From positions 1 to 64,000 of the forward strand of contig JBBELK010001422.1 of the NCBI GenBank assembly GCA_037783545.1: a stretch of DNA of 64,000 bases, given 5' to 3'. The stretch is from Henricia sp. BOLD:AAB3569. Taxonomy: Eukaryota; Echinodermata; Asteroidea; Spinulosida; Echinasteridae. This document shows, in pieces, positions 39,321 to 50,788 of this stretch. The notes beneath the pieces were generated by a model. It saw nothing but the letters and a program-made list of their open reading frames with translations. It was not told the origin of the DNA and did not search any database. How positions within the stretch are numbered: position 1 is the first letter of the stretch; each line of letters begins with the position of its first letter. Position numbers and translations under genes: made by a program.

Positions 39321-40488
39321 TCAGTCCATGTCAAATCACTCAAACAAATTTTACATTTTAAACCCGACCCTCTCGGATTTTGGTGAAACGTAATATACTT
39401 TTTGATTGTAATCCCACAGCAACAAATATTAAAATTTAGATCAATTGGACCAGTGGTTCCAGAGATACGGTGGAATTGTTTGCTAAAAGCGGCACGGACG
39501 TCCACTTTGAAACCCCATATCTCAAGAACTACTGAGCCAATCTTCAAAAAAATTGTGTTGTTGGAAAGGTGATTAGTCGATGATTCCAAATTTGTTGGGG
39601 TGCATTGACCTTTGCTATGACCTCGAATTGAACCTTGTGAATCACGTGATCTTAAAATGACCTTTCCCGACATTTAAACTCATTAACTAAAACTTATGAA
39701 CTTTTCAGAGGTGTAATATTGTTTGTTTAGCAGTAATACTGATTCAAAAGTTGCCCACCTGTAGATACAGTGCATTTCAATGTGCAATGATCAAGTACAT
39801 ACATGTACATGTATGTACTTTGTAATTATAAATTGTTTTCTTCCAAATACTTATTAGGTTGTTATATCATAATTGTATTAGACAGCTTTCCTCCGATTCA
39901 CGTCTTTCCCCGGGAGGGGGGTTAGGAATCCCACCCCCGCCCCGGGAGGGGCGGGGTGGGATTGCTCTGTATGTCTGACGAACCCATACTGTGCATTCTC
40001 CCGCAAAATAAAATAGGCCTCATTGCGGACAGACATACTGGTACACATGCAAAATATCCTCACCCCTATTGCGGGTGCGTGTGCCCGCTTTTGAAGGAAA
40101 CAAAACCCCCCTATCCCACAACATTTTAACGCACTTGCAAAAACGGTGCATGGTAACTAATCAAAAAATATCGTCACATATCGTCTCATTTGCGGCAATA
40201 TTTACAGGATGGCTCTTTATTTAAAATTTAGAGGAAACACAATTGAGATAAGATTGGCTCAGTAGTTCCTGAAATGTTAGGTTTCAAATGTGGGCCGTCC
40301 GTGCCGCTTTAAATAGCCAACAATTCAAAAATATCGGTTGCCGTATATCTCCGGAACTAATGGTCCGATTGATCTAAATTTTGATATTTGGTGCTGTGGG
40401 GTCCCAATCAACAAGTATAACCAAGTTTCACCAAAATGTGAGAGGGTCGGGTTTAACCCATTGGGCGATTTGACATGGAATGACCCAA
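39321..40488. repeat. Diverged inverted repeat pair, possible old foldback element
   Basis: The segment 39,321-39,545 is matched in inverse orientation by 40,250-40,488. Shared landmarks are GACCCTCTC/GAGAGGGTC, the stretch around AATTTAGATCAAT/ATTGATCTAAATTT, and CTGAGCCAATCTT/AAGATTGGCTCAG. Conceptual translation of both arms (39,239-39,673 minus and 40,338-40,556 plus) keeps ISGTxGPIDLNF and DLTWxD, hinting that the repeat was once coding or is simply slowly diverging. Between the arms is a GC-rich palindromic patch at about 39,908-39,961 (CCCCGGGAGGGG twice). No gene is supported. Confidence 0.6.
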
Positions 40489-41060
40489 ATGTGTGTTTTG
40501 GGGGTAAAACTTGGCAACTGTTATGCAGCGTTGTCCTGTGCTATAGCCGTAATTAACGAAGCAGTGGCATCATGTTAGCAAAGTCCGCGCTGCATGTTCA
40601 TCCCTGCATGTCCGTTGTTTTGGGCACAGTCAGTTTTGGTTTATTTATTTTGCACACACTCAGAATGCTTAATGCTGATTGGCTGAGAACTGTTTGAGGT
40701 TAATGTCCTTAATTGCCTCTGAGTGGTCGATGTGTGGGTGTTTTACAGCAGGGTACAGCAACAGAAAGAAAAAGTCAACTTTTATGGTCAAATTAGACCT
40801 TTTCCGTCTGCTGTTTCCTGCTCAAAGACCTACTCATCGACCAATCGGTCGAAGAAAAAAATTACAATCAATCTGCTTTACAAAACACTTAGTTTTATTT
40901 ATATTGATCCAATGGTTGTGATTTCAGTAGTGAAGGAGTAAAATGTTGTGACCGTTGCGCAAAGGTTTAGATAAAATGTTCGTAACTTTACTAAAACAAC
41001 ATATTTCTTTGAAATTTATTACAGGTACAGATGATGATGTGGGCGACATGCAAAGTCACA
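40489..41060. other. Intergenic DNA, nothing recognised
   Basis: Only short frames of about 80 codons or fewer occur here, without recognisable motifs. No inverted repeat or tandem repeat of note was seen between the older inverted repeat pair and the small TTAA-flanked element. Confidence 0.5.
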
Positions 41061-41200
41061 TTAAAGGCATAGGCTCGAAATACGCAGCTCCATAGCAAAG
41101 GCATGGAGCTGCGTATTTCGTGGCACGAATTTGGCGCGCGCCATAGAGCTATATATAGCTCTATGGCGCGCGCGCATTGTTGACGAGCCTGTGCCTTTAA
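41061..41200. mobile_element. 140-bp MITE with TTAA target-site duplication
   Basis: TTAA at 41,061-41,064 and 41,197-41,200 brackets an element with ends AGGCATAGGCTCG and CGAGCCTGTGCCT. Inside are two further perfect or near-perfect hairpins: AAATACGCAGCTCCAT/ATGGAGCTGCGTATTT, and GCGCGCCATAGAGC/GCTCTATGGCGCGC around a TATATA centre. TTAA duplications are typical of piggyBac and Kolobok transposons, so this is probably a non-autonomous derivative of one of them. Confidence 0.75.
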
Positions 41201-41371
41201 GTATCGTTCCACCGTCCTTGAAACGATCTCCGCGAAGAAAGTTCTCAGTTTCGACGGGCGTCACTGCGGGCAACATCGGCAGCCGATCCGTATGTGCCAA
41301 CAAGCTCACTTTAACGACTTGAAGAGAGACTAGTCTGATGGTTGGGGTGACAGAAGTCTCCAAGACATGAG

Positions 41372-41836
41372 AATGAGCAAGCCGACTTTGTGAGTAGGCT
41401 AATTGACACGGATGATTGGTCCATCTCCGATCAACTTTTCCAAATTCTCAATAATGCATGGGGTCCCTACACTATTTATTGTTTTGCTTGCTTTTACAAC
41501 GCCAAACTGACTAGATTCTACTCTATATTTTAGAATCCGGGCACGTCGGGTGTAGATGCATTCACACAGAACTGGTCAGGCGAAAATTGCCGATTAGTTT
41601 TACCAGTTGCCCTCGTTCCCAGTGTTTTGCAGCATATGTTTCAATGCAAAGCAACAGGAACACTAGTTGTTCCCTGGTGGCCTTCAGTGTTCTGTTTTAA
41701 ACAATGGATTAAAACTACCATTGTCATTGAAGGTCCCAACTCTGTCACACATGGCAGAAACAAGAACTCCTTGATTGGATTACAACATTTCAATTCCCCA
41801 ATCTGCGCCATTAGACTTTATTTTTCTGAAATATGA
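41372..41836 (+). pseudogene. RNase H-like C-terminal region of a YR retroelement polyprotein (one in-frame stop)
   Basis: One frame runs from about 41,372 to the stop at 41,834-41,836, with a single internal TAG at 41,531-41,533. It begins NEQADFVSRL, followed by DDWSISDQLFQILNNAWGP, then after the stop NPGTSGVDAFTQNWSGEN and GTLVVPWWPS. This order (AD..SR, DDW, WGP, VDAF, N, GTL..P.WPS) is the hallmark of the RNase H and following domain in DIRS/Ngaro polyproteins. The part 5' of this (41,201-41,371) shows no clear homology. Expected function of the intact domain is removal of RNA from the RNA:DNA hybrid during element replication; this copy is truncated and interrupted. Confidence 0.65.
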
Positions 41837-41877
41837 ATAATTTTTATCTCATCTTCTTCCCTCACAGAATATTTTCA

Positions 41878-42852
41878 GTCGGCGTTTTTGGCAAGAATTT
41901 CCAGCTTTTCTGTCCAAAAAGAAGATTCTCCAGGATGCATCGTCTGTTAATTCACTAGGAACAGTCACCAGTTACTTTTATAAATGCAGAGAATTTGTTC
42001 AATAAATGTGATCCTACTTTGCCAATCAATGATACAATTATTGCAGGTTTCCTTTCACATTCGATATCAAAATTCAACTCCGATAGTTCAATTATAACAA
42101 CTGCAGCTGCTATAAAATGGTTGCATTCTCTTAGCAATTCGTACCGCAATCCTGTAGATTCTCCGATAGTACAGAACATCATCTTGGGGGGGCCGCAAAC
42201 AACTGCATAAACCTCCATCACAAAAAGAACCCATAACACAGAGCCAGGTGAGGGAAATTATGGAAAAATTCGCTAAGCCAGACAGCTCATTAATGGAACT
42301 GAGAACGGCGTGTTACGTCTCTCTAAGTTTTACGTTATTATTCAGACATGACGAGATGTCGCAGATTAAGGCGAGCCACATACAACTTTTACCGGACTCA
42401 AAAGGCATAAAGATTTTTGTTCCAAGGTCAAAAACAGACACTTTCAGAGATGGTACTTTCGCCTATTTACCGAACAGTGACGACCCGTATTCACTAATGA
42501 CCATCCTATTGCGATACATGTCGGCATGTAATATCACAATAAGCCAAGAGGCGTTAATTTTACTCCTTTATCTTTCCTATCTAGTTCGAGATCTTATAAA
42601 TATATGGGACATAGACACCTCAGCTATTCACGCTGTCGAGAGATATTTTTAGAAGCATTAAAAGCAATAGGAGTTCCCAACCCGAAACTATACGGTTTGC
42701 ATAGTTTAAGATCGGGTGGGGCGTCCCTTGTACAAAAAGGAAGACAATTTATAATGATTCACGGCAGATGGAAATCCACCAATTCAAAAAATAGGTATAC
42801 CGAACGCAGCGAGGATCAAAAATTAAATATTGGCAAATTGCTTCTTGTGTAG
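41878..42852 (+). pseudogene. Tyrosine recombinase of a YR retroelement (frameshifted)
   Basis: A polypyrimidine tract ending in AG (about 41,846-41,877) precedes RRFWQEFPAFLSKK, the start of a core-binding domain that continues through LPINDTIIAGFLSHSISKF. The catalytic domain follows from 42,248: arginine in LFRHDE (about 42,344), lysine in RSKTDTFRDG, HSLR (42,700-42,711), HGRW (about 42,760-42,771) and the tyrosine in NRYTERS (about 42,796). All catalytic positions of the family are recognisable. Frame changes occur near 41,997, in a run of seven G at 42,186-42,192 and near 42,540, so no full protein can be made. Intact relatives integrate circular DNA by site-specific strand exchange. 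Confidence 0.75.
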
Positions 42853-43500
42853 AGTCTTAAAAAGAAATAACAAAAAAACGAGAGAGAGAGCGAGATGCAG
42901 AACGAGCCCTGAAGGGCCCAAAGGTGGCCAGAATAAAGTAAATGAATAAGTAAATATGAAAAAAATAAAAAATATTAAAAAAAAAAATAATAATATAAAG
43001 AGATGGTGGGCGAGCCCCGAAGGTGGCCAATTAATTAGTTGTATTTTTAGACAATAAGATATACAAGTTGTTGAAAGAAAAGGAACAGTCTGATTATATG
43101 TTATAAATGTTTAATAATGAAAGCTGTGAACATATTGAAAAAAGAAAATAATTATTATTGTGTGTTATAAAATGTGTAAATACTATGAATTGTAGGTTAG
43201 GGCGACAAATCGTGTGTAAAAAAGGTATATTAGGGCGACCTGCTCAATAGGGCGACATTTTGGTGTCGCCCTAATATTTTTGAGTTTAAAATTAATTTTT
43301 TTAGGTCAAAAACCATTTTTTTTTAGGTCGAGAACCATTTTTATTAGGTCTGGAACCGATTCTCTTAGGTCTGGAAGCATCTCTGGAAGCTTTGGGTAAA
43401 AAAATAAGGTGTCATTTTGAGTGATTCTTGCCGAAATTTCGGTGGTCTCCGGCGAGAGTCTTGCCGAAATGTCGCCCCATTGCGGCATTCAGCGTTCTTT
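42853..43500. other. AT-rich DNA with short repeats, no gene
   Basis: The stretch has GA-rich and A-rich simple sequence at 42,880-43,000. At 43,197-43,278 there is a TTAGGGCGAC/GTCGCCCTAA inverted pair with two further AGGGCGAC copies inside. At 43,302-43,390 about four copies of a ~22-bp unit built on TTAGGTC-GAACC-TTTT follow. No coding signal. Confidence 0.6.
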
Positions 43501-46500
43501 AAAAAACGAAGGCTGTTTTATAATGGTGAACATAAAATAATGTATAATGGTCAACGATAATGAATGAATATTGACTCGGCAAATGTGACACTGGCCCTCC
43601 CCATGTTGTAATCAAATTCTGAAATTCATTTACGATTATGGACTTTTTTCATTTGATGTGTTTAATGGAGTAAAACTGGTCAAAAGATATCTTGTCTCTC
43701 ATTGGTTGAACAGCCCTAGGCCTGTAATACAGCTCAGACCCAGTCGATGCAGCAAGGGTTCTTGGCAAGCGAGGTACGAGTGCAGGAAAGACCCTTGCGA
43801 AAGGAAGATGGAAAGGCACAGAATCCTCTGCCTATGCTATGTCGTTTGGAGAGAAAAATTCACAGCCGCGCGCCCTGGCATGCTGGTCTCTTATCTAGCC
43901 ATTTAATGGAGCACTGCGGGCCCCGTTAAATTCGAGTTCGTTACCGACCCGTACCCTAGCGTCGGAGATTATTATATTTACCTAAAATTTTGCACGATGA
44001 TACCTTAAGTATATCTTCTTTATGGGCAGCGAAATTTCAAATCTGGGCTAGGTTATCTTTTATGAGAAAATAACGCTTCAATTTGAGGTGATTTCTTTCG
44101 GCTAACGCTACACTCGATAGACGGGTCAAATCAAAACAAAAATAAACCCAGAATAAATTTGAAGTTGTCATTCTTTTACGAGCCCTATAAGGCCACTTTT
44201 TAGGCAATTTAAATGTCTTTTTATTTGAGTTTTTGAAGATGCTACAATTCGCAAAACCAAAAACGGTCACAAACTTTATTCGGCACAATAGTGGCCGTGA
44301 CGTCATGCTTTGGTACGTGCCTAATTCCAACAATTGAATTTGTAACATTCGCAGGTTGACACGAACGAAAAAGGAAAGAATTGAGTAGTTGATCAGGGCT
44401 TCAGACCTTGTGTGCAAAACATATGAGAGAGGCTGAAAATGTTCAGTGTTTCCTCACAAAATCTTTCTTTTTTTAAACTCATTTTTCCGCATCAAATCTG
44501 CACTTACCGATGCTGGATGAGTCATTATAAATTTTAAAAAACAATTCTGATCAACTTCTCAACTCTTACCTGAAAAAAAATACTGTCGGGATGTCATTAC
44601 TTATTTTATCATGCATAATTACCAGGACTGACGCAAAGGCGGGAGCTTGAAACTAGGAATCCAACGTAAAAAGTTGTTGTGTTCAGCAGAAGCACATTTT
44701 GACGATCGTTTCTTCTGTTTTTGCTCCAAAAGTTCCAAAAGTCCTTGGCGAACGAGATTCTCCATTCAAGTAGAATTGCTGGCAAGGCTCGCATCCATGC
44801 ACGACCCAAATAGGCCTACAACACAGCAACGAATATAAAGGTCCACAAGTCGGCAGCTACACGAGCCTGACAAAATGGCGAGCCAAAACGACACCTCCGT
44901 TGCAGTTTTCTATCCGTGGAGCTCTTCAAACGCAACGCACCACACCCACAAAACACACCACAGCAAGCGCCGGACCAAGCCGACACAATTCGATCCGTCC
45001 AGGACATTCCTCTCTGGCATTAAGGGCTTCAGTTTCTATTAAACTACCAACGACATTTCTCTCGGTAAACGGTGGACACGCCCCATCGGTTTTGCATCCT
45101 CCTTATTACCAGAAACTGTAGTATAGGCCACGCATGTTGATCGGTGATGTGCTTATACAGAAACCAGCCTGCTCCCCTGCCGAAATTGGAATGTTGCGCG
45201 CCTCGCAAACAAAAAGGATGTATCTTTGACAAATCTCAAACATTCCAAGCATTGTGTACAACATTATTGCGCTACTACGAGTACGAGTTAACTTTTAGTT
45301 TGGAAAATTATTGGTATTGTGTAATTTCCACCAGTAGCAGCGCAAAGCCTGGATAGAAATCACATTTAACAAAAAGAAGCACGGATCAGTCATACATAAT
45401 GAACAATTATTTTGTGTAGTGTATAGGCTACACGCAGTGAACCACTGCGCAGGAGTGTAAGTGTTGGCCTACTAAAATACGTGAGTGTATAATATTGGCT
45501 CTAAATAGACTAATGACCATCTTGATTTTAGTACATATAGGCATATTTTCTGTCACCACGGAGCTGCTAAAAACACGGAAGTCCACGCAATCCCGCCCCC
45601 ACGCCCCACCCCACCCCCACCCCACCCCACCCCCACCCCCACCCCCCACAAAATTGCATATGTTGTGTGTTAATGACTGGTATTCTGCATGCTAAGAACA
45701 GAAGTTGACAGTTTTGGATGGTAGCCCATTTTTACAATGCAAATTAACAGTGGTTTACACCATAAAAATTAGCACAGATGTCTTAATTACTTTCAAAATG
45801 AACCAATGCATAGCTAACGTTTGACCACACTGTAAAAAAATGCTGTGTACAATAAAGTGGAGAATTTCATGAAGTTGACGTTTGTTGGGTCATATTTCCC
45901 GCTCAACACATGCAGAAAATGTTATGTGGGGTAAAACATCCAGGACACCAACGTTGGTTACATGAAAGGTTCTGTAAATTGGGGAAACAGTGGCCCATGG
46001 TGTTTGTTTCGCAAGATGCGGTTTTGAACGTAAGCATATTTTTGCGTCTAAAATGAAAATCCCTCAATCATTTTTGAAGATATTGATCAAATATCGTTTA
46101 GAGACTTAGCAGAACATTATGCGTTTACCGGCGGACGGCGTAATCACGCCGTCGCCGCTCTGACATGTTGGATCGGGTGTGTCGCCAGGACCCAGGTCAC
46201 GCCGACACGCGTGCGGTGCATGGGGTTGAGGGGCGGGGCGTGGGCACAGGCGGGGGGTGGGTAGTTTTTCCTCCGGGACTTTGCCAGGACTTTGTCACAA
46301 CTTTGCTGATGTTTGTCAGGACATTCGTCAGGAAGTTGAGAAGAGAAAATAAATTGATCAATGTTAGAACAAAATAATGACAAGGAAAGGGGTACGAGTT
46401 GTCTCGGGTTCGAGTTGTCCCGGGGTCGAGTTGTCTCGGGTTCGAATTGTCTCGGGTATGACTTCGAGCAGGATAACGACCCCTGCAGAGCTGCGTACTG

Positions 46501-46955
46501 AAATAGAAACACTGCAACCGCATCTGCCGATAGGTAGGCACCAGGGATTTAGTTTGAGACCTTCTTTAGCGACTTGGAAATCTGTGATGTCATCAACCGC
46601 GCAGTTGTGACATTAATTGGTCAAATCCGTAACCGAAGTTCGCAAGCTTGATGGACAGCTGCGTGAAATTGCACTGTAAATCATGCCGCCTTTTATTTCT
46701 ATCATTTGATCTGTCAGGCTGATTTATTTTTTTGGTGCAGGTCCATTGGGGTTGGTTTTCTTTATATTTGTGCTAAATATCACGCAAATCCACCTGTGCA
46801 GTGGTGAGATTTTCCGCCCCAAAATATTACCAAAATCGGCAGTTGGCAGGCGCCGTCAACTACCTAGTCTTGATTCAAGACACCAATACGAGCACGACCA
46901 TGGGCGCGGCATAACAAAGCCCGTTCCCATAGCGCCCTCGTGATCTGCTTGGCAC
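43501..46955. other. Long non-coding-looking stretch with simple repeats
   Basis: No frame above about 126 codons and none with a recognisable domain. Notable items: a C/CA-rich simple tract at 45,594-45,650; a palindrome GACGGCGTAATCACGCCGTC at 46,131-46,150; and four copies of a 16-bp unit TCGAGTTGTCTCGGGT at 46,393-46,457. A possible exon-like patch at 46,458-46,531 (TTPAELRTEIETLQPHLP followed by GTAGGC) is too short to call. Confidence 0.5.
46393..46457 (+). repeat. 16-bp minisatellite, four copies
   Basis: Four consecutive units of TCGAGTTGTCTCGGGT with one or two substitutions each (CCCGGGG in the second, CGAATTG in the fourth). Confidence 0.85.
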
Positions 46956-47253
46956 TTCCCTACATCCTTACATGAAGCCCGAGCCCAGTTTTCCCTAAAC
47001 TCTGAAATTTCTCGGCCATTTCCCGGCGAAAGTCTGTCAATTTTTCAGGACAAGTGCGGAATATAGACTGTTTGGAGCCTGCAAAATTTGAAGTTCGTCG
47101 GAAAATTTCTTGACTTCCAAATTTGCCGACGTTTGAACCACACTTTGACCAAATTCCCGTCCCAAACTGGGGTGTGTCAACGACCATCCACAAGCCTGAG
47201 CATGCGCACGAGTCAGGAGTACACCAAAGAAGAGTGTAGTACGGACAGCCACG
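46956..47253 (+). repeat. Outlying satellite array D (297-bp family), left part
   Basis: One monomer of the satellite family, of a fourth subtype with GGAATATAGACTGTTTGGAG and CTGGGGTGTGTCAACGACC. It starts with a chimeric TTCCCTACATCCTTACATG, which resembles the block B/C tail. The monomer is interrupted after GACAGCCACG by the foldback element and resumes at 49,396. Its separation from the main superarray by 9.4 kb shows the family has more than one site on the chromosome. Confidence 0.92.
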
Positions 47254-49395
47254 TAGTAGGAGACCAGCCTGTAGGTCCCGTGACCAAATTCTGGGAACAA
47301 AGGTTTGAAAGTGTTTTTGTGTTCCCTGATGAATACCGAACAATTTTGACTTGGGCTGCCCCCTTGAAAATGTCAGGCATTTCCGGGAGGGGTCAACAAA
47401 GGTCAAACAGGGGTCAAAATTCAAATATATTCCAATCGTGTCGATATGCATATTAGATTACTCGTCTAGTCATGACGATTCCAAAAATGTATAGTTTGTT
47501 ATACCTCCGACCTTAAATAAGGGCGCTGTGATCAAAAACGTTGAAAGGTCAACGCACTTTTGATTGGTGGTCAAAGTCACCAACACAGTTAACATTACCC
47601 GATTCTAATGATTTTAGTGTCTAATAATATGTTTTCTGACATGGCAAATTCAACTAAGCAACTTTTAAAAGTAAAAGTGGTTGCCATAACCTTGAAATTT
47701 CAAAATGGCTGCTAAAAGGTTAACATAAATTACCCAAAAACAACAATTTTTTCCCAAACCCATGGATAAGAAATTATTAAATGTTTGTCACCGAAACGTC
47801 ACAAACAATTGAAACACTCCATTTTAAAAACAAATAATGATTTTTAATTATGTGTATCATTTTTCTTTAGAGCACATGTTCGATATAATATTGTACAATA
47901 TACCATATAAAGTGTATAGGTAAATGATGATGATGGGCTGTGAATATCTGCAACAATATAGCTTCAACAACATGTTCCCTCATTGGGTAAAAGTTTATGG
48001 ATGCAATGAAACTGACATTTCACGCTTGGTAAGTACCTCATTGAACAAACCCATGGATAAGAAATTATTAAATGTTTGTCAATTCAGTGAGACAACCCAC
48101 TGGAAAATGATCAGTAATCGTGTTGACCTCTATTGACTTTGCAGATTTTGAGGTTTAACACCCGTTTTTTGAGTGAAAAAAGCCCCTTTTCCCCGTGCAT
48201 CATATATTTTAAAAAATAACCAAACTAAAGGTAATACTCTGTACTTTGAAATGCGTAGCGAGTTGGTGAGAAACATAGACGTACTTTTTATGTACTCAGA
48301 AAAGTTTGCAGTGCGGCGCTGTTTTCCGTGTCATTTTCCTGCGCTGAGCGTAGAGTCACGGAGCTCAGTGAGCAGATGCGCGCAAGTTGTTCATATGGGT
48401 CAGAGAAGATCAAGTAAATCGACCAATTTTCATCAAGCATGAAATAAGGTCGCAATGATTCAGAGTCATATATGTCCTGTATGTACTCAATTAATATTAC
48501 TAGCTTGAGGAATGTAATAATATTGCCATATGGGCTCTGGCCCATTTAAAGCCATCAATTGTTTTGTAAATATTAACTTTTTGTTGTGTCTTTGGTCCAA
48601 TCACATATGAAAAAAAGGATGAAAGGTTCAATGAGGTACTTACCAAGCGTAAAATGTCAGTTTCATTGCATCCATAAACTTTTACCCAATAAGGGAACAT
48701 GTTGTTGAAGCTATATTGTTGCAGATATTCACAGCCCATCATCATCATTTACCTATACACTTTATATGGTATACTGTACAATATTATATCGAACATAATT
48801 AAAAATCATTATTTGTTTTTAAAATGGAGTGTTTCAATTGTTCGTGACGTTTCGGTGACAAACATTTAATAATTTATTATCCATGGGTTTGGGAAAAAAA
48901 TTGTTGTTTTGGGGTAATTTATATGTTAACCTTTTAGCAGCCATTTTGAAATTTCAAGGTTATGGCAACCACTTTTACTTTTAAAAGTTGCTCAGTTGAA
49001 TTTGCCATGTCAGAAAACATATTATTAGACACTAAAATCATTAGAATCGGATAATGTTAACTGTGTTGGTGAATTTGACCACCATTCAAAAGTGCGTTGA
49101 CCTTTCAACGTTTTTGACCACAGCGCCCTCATTTAAGGTCGGAGGTATAACAAACTATACATTTTTGGTATCTTCATGACTAGACGAGTACTTTGATATG
49201 CATATCGACACGATTGGAATATATTTGAATTTTGACCCCTGTTTGACCTTTGTTAACCCCTCCCGGAAATGCCTGACATTTTCAAGGGGGAAGCCCAAGT
49301 CAAAATTGTTCGGTATTCATTAGGGAACACAAAAACACTTTCAAAGCTTTGTTCCCAGAATTTGGTCACGCGACCTACAGGCTGGTCTCCTACTA
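47254..49395. mobile_element. 2142-bp foldback DNA element inserted in a satellite monomer
   Basis: Ends are perfect inverted repeats TAGTAGGAGACC...GGTCTCCTACTA, flanked by a 3-bp direct duplication ACG (47,251-47,253 and 49,396-49,398) whose removal restores the satellite sequence exactly. The left arm is about 47,254-48,046 and the right arm about 48,626-49,395; the middle (48,047-48,625) is unpaired. A short AACCCATGGATAAG stretch is duplicated in the left arm (47,757 and 48,049). Mirror frames of about 70 codons in both arms (MMMMGCEYLQQYSF) result from the inverted repeat and show no known domain. No transposase is present. A 3-bp duplication fits PIF/Harbinger or CACTA groups, but neither the ACG target nor the ends identify one. 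Confidence 0.88.
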
Positions 49396-50788
49396 ACGGT
49401 CTGCAGAGCAGTCAGGAAGCACGAGCCCAGTTTTCCCTAAACTCTGAAATTTCTCCGCCATTTCCCGGCGAAAGTCTGTCAATTTTTCAGGACAAGTGCG
49501 GAATATAGACTGTTTGGAGCCTGCAAAATTTGAAGTTCGTCGGAAAATTTCTTGACTTCCAAATTTGCCGACGTTTGGACCACACTTTGACCAAATTCCC
49601 GTCCCAAACTGGGGTGTGTCAACGACCATCCACAAGCCTGAGCATGCGCACGAGTCAGGAGTACACCAAAGAAGAGTATAGTACGGACAGCCACGGTCCG
49701 CAGACCAGTTAGGAAGCCCGAGCCCAGTTTTCCCTAAACTCTGAAATTTCTCGGCCATTTCCCGGCGAAAGTCTGTTAATTTTTCAGGACAAGTGCGGAA
49801 TATAGACTGTTTGGAGCCTGCAAAATTTGAAGTTCGTCGGAAAATTTCTTGACTTCCAAATTTGCCGACGTTTGGACCAAACTTTGACCAAATTCCCGTC
49901 CCAAACTGGGGTGTGTCAACGACCATCCACAAGCCTTATCATGCGCACGAGTCAGGAGTACACCAAAGAAGAGTGTAGTACGGACAGCCACGGTCTGCAG
50001 AGCAGTCAGGAAGCACGAGCCCAGTTTTCCCTAAACTCTGAAATTTCTCGGCCATTTCCCGGCGAAAGTCTGTCAATTTGTCAGGACAAGTGCGGAATAT
50101 AGACTGTTTGGAGCCTGCAAAATTTGAAGTTCGTCGGAAAATTTCTTGACTTCCAAATTTGCCGACGTTTGGACCACACTTTGACCAAATTCCCGTCCCA
50201 AACTGGGGTGTGTCAACGACCATCCACAAGCCTGAGCATGCGCACGAGTCAGGAGTACACCAAAGAAGAGTGTAGTACGGACAGCCACGGTCTGCAGAGC
50301 AGTCAGGAAGCCCGAGCCCAGTTTTCCCTGAACTCTAAAATTTCTCGGCCATTTCCCGGCGAAAATCTGTCAATGTTTGAGGACAAGTGCGGAACATAGA
50401 CTGTTTGGAGCCTGCAAAATTTGAAGTTCGTCGGAAAATTTCTTGACTTCCAAATTTGCCGACGTTTGGACCACACTTTGACCAAATTCCCGTCGCAAAC
50501 TGGGGTGTGTCAACGACCATCCACAAGCCTGAGCATTCGCACGAGTCAGGAGTACACCAAAGAAGAGTGTAGTACGGACAGCCACGGTCTGCAGAGCAGT
50601 CAGGTAGCCCGAGCCCAGTTTTCCCTAAACTCTAAAATTTCTCGGCCATTTCCCGGCGAAAATCTGTCAATTTTTCAGGACAAGTGCGGAACATAGACTG
50701 TTTGGAGCCTGCAAAATTTGAAGTTCGTCGGAAATTTTCTTGACTTCCAAATTTGCCGACGTTTGGACCACACTTTGACCAAATTCCC
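49396..50788 (+). repeat. Outlying satellite array D, middle part (297-bp monomers)
   Basis: Monomers start near 49,493, 49,790, 50,087, 50,384 and 50,681, spacing 297 bp. They are intermediate in sequence between blocks A and B: the second half keeps GAGTCAGGAGTACACCAAAGA of block A, while GGTGTGTC and TTTTTCAGGACAAG resemble the others. The last unit stops at AAATTCCC (50,788), where the LINE begins, and continues with GTCCCAAACTGG at 56,327. Confidence 0.95.

Larger units (their letters stand above)
41372..42852 (+). mobile_element. Broken DIRS/Ngaro-like tyrosine-recombinase retroelement
   Basis: Two neighbouring coding remnants on the plus strand are in the order RNase H tail then tyrosine recombinase, the order used by Ngaro-type YR retrotransposons. 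No reverse transcriptase core is seen upstream, where the TTAA-flanked MITE lies. Downstream (42,895-43,035) a GAGCCC..GAAGG..GGTGGCCA motif occurs twice and could be a trace of the split repeats such elements carry, but this is only a suggestion. Both coding parts are disabled, so the element is dead. A domesticated or Crypton-type origin is less likely because of the RNase H part. Confidence 0.65.

Noticed and set aside
46144..46541. Overlapping frames of 114-122 codons near the 16-bp minisatellite
   Set aside because: Their composition reflects the GC-rich minisatellite and palindrome; there is no domain or conserved motif.
47924..48748. Mirror-image frames MMMMGCEYLQQ on both strands as a duplicated gene
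   Set aside because: They are the two arms of the foldback element and lack any recognisable domain.
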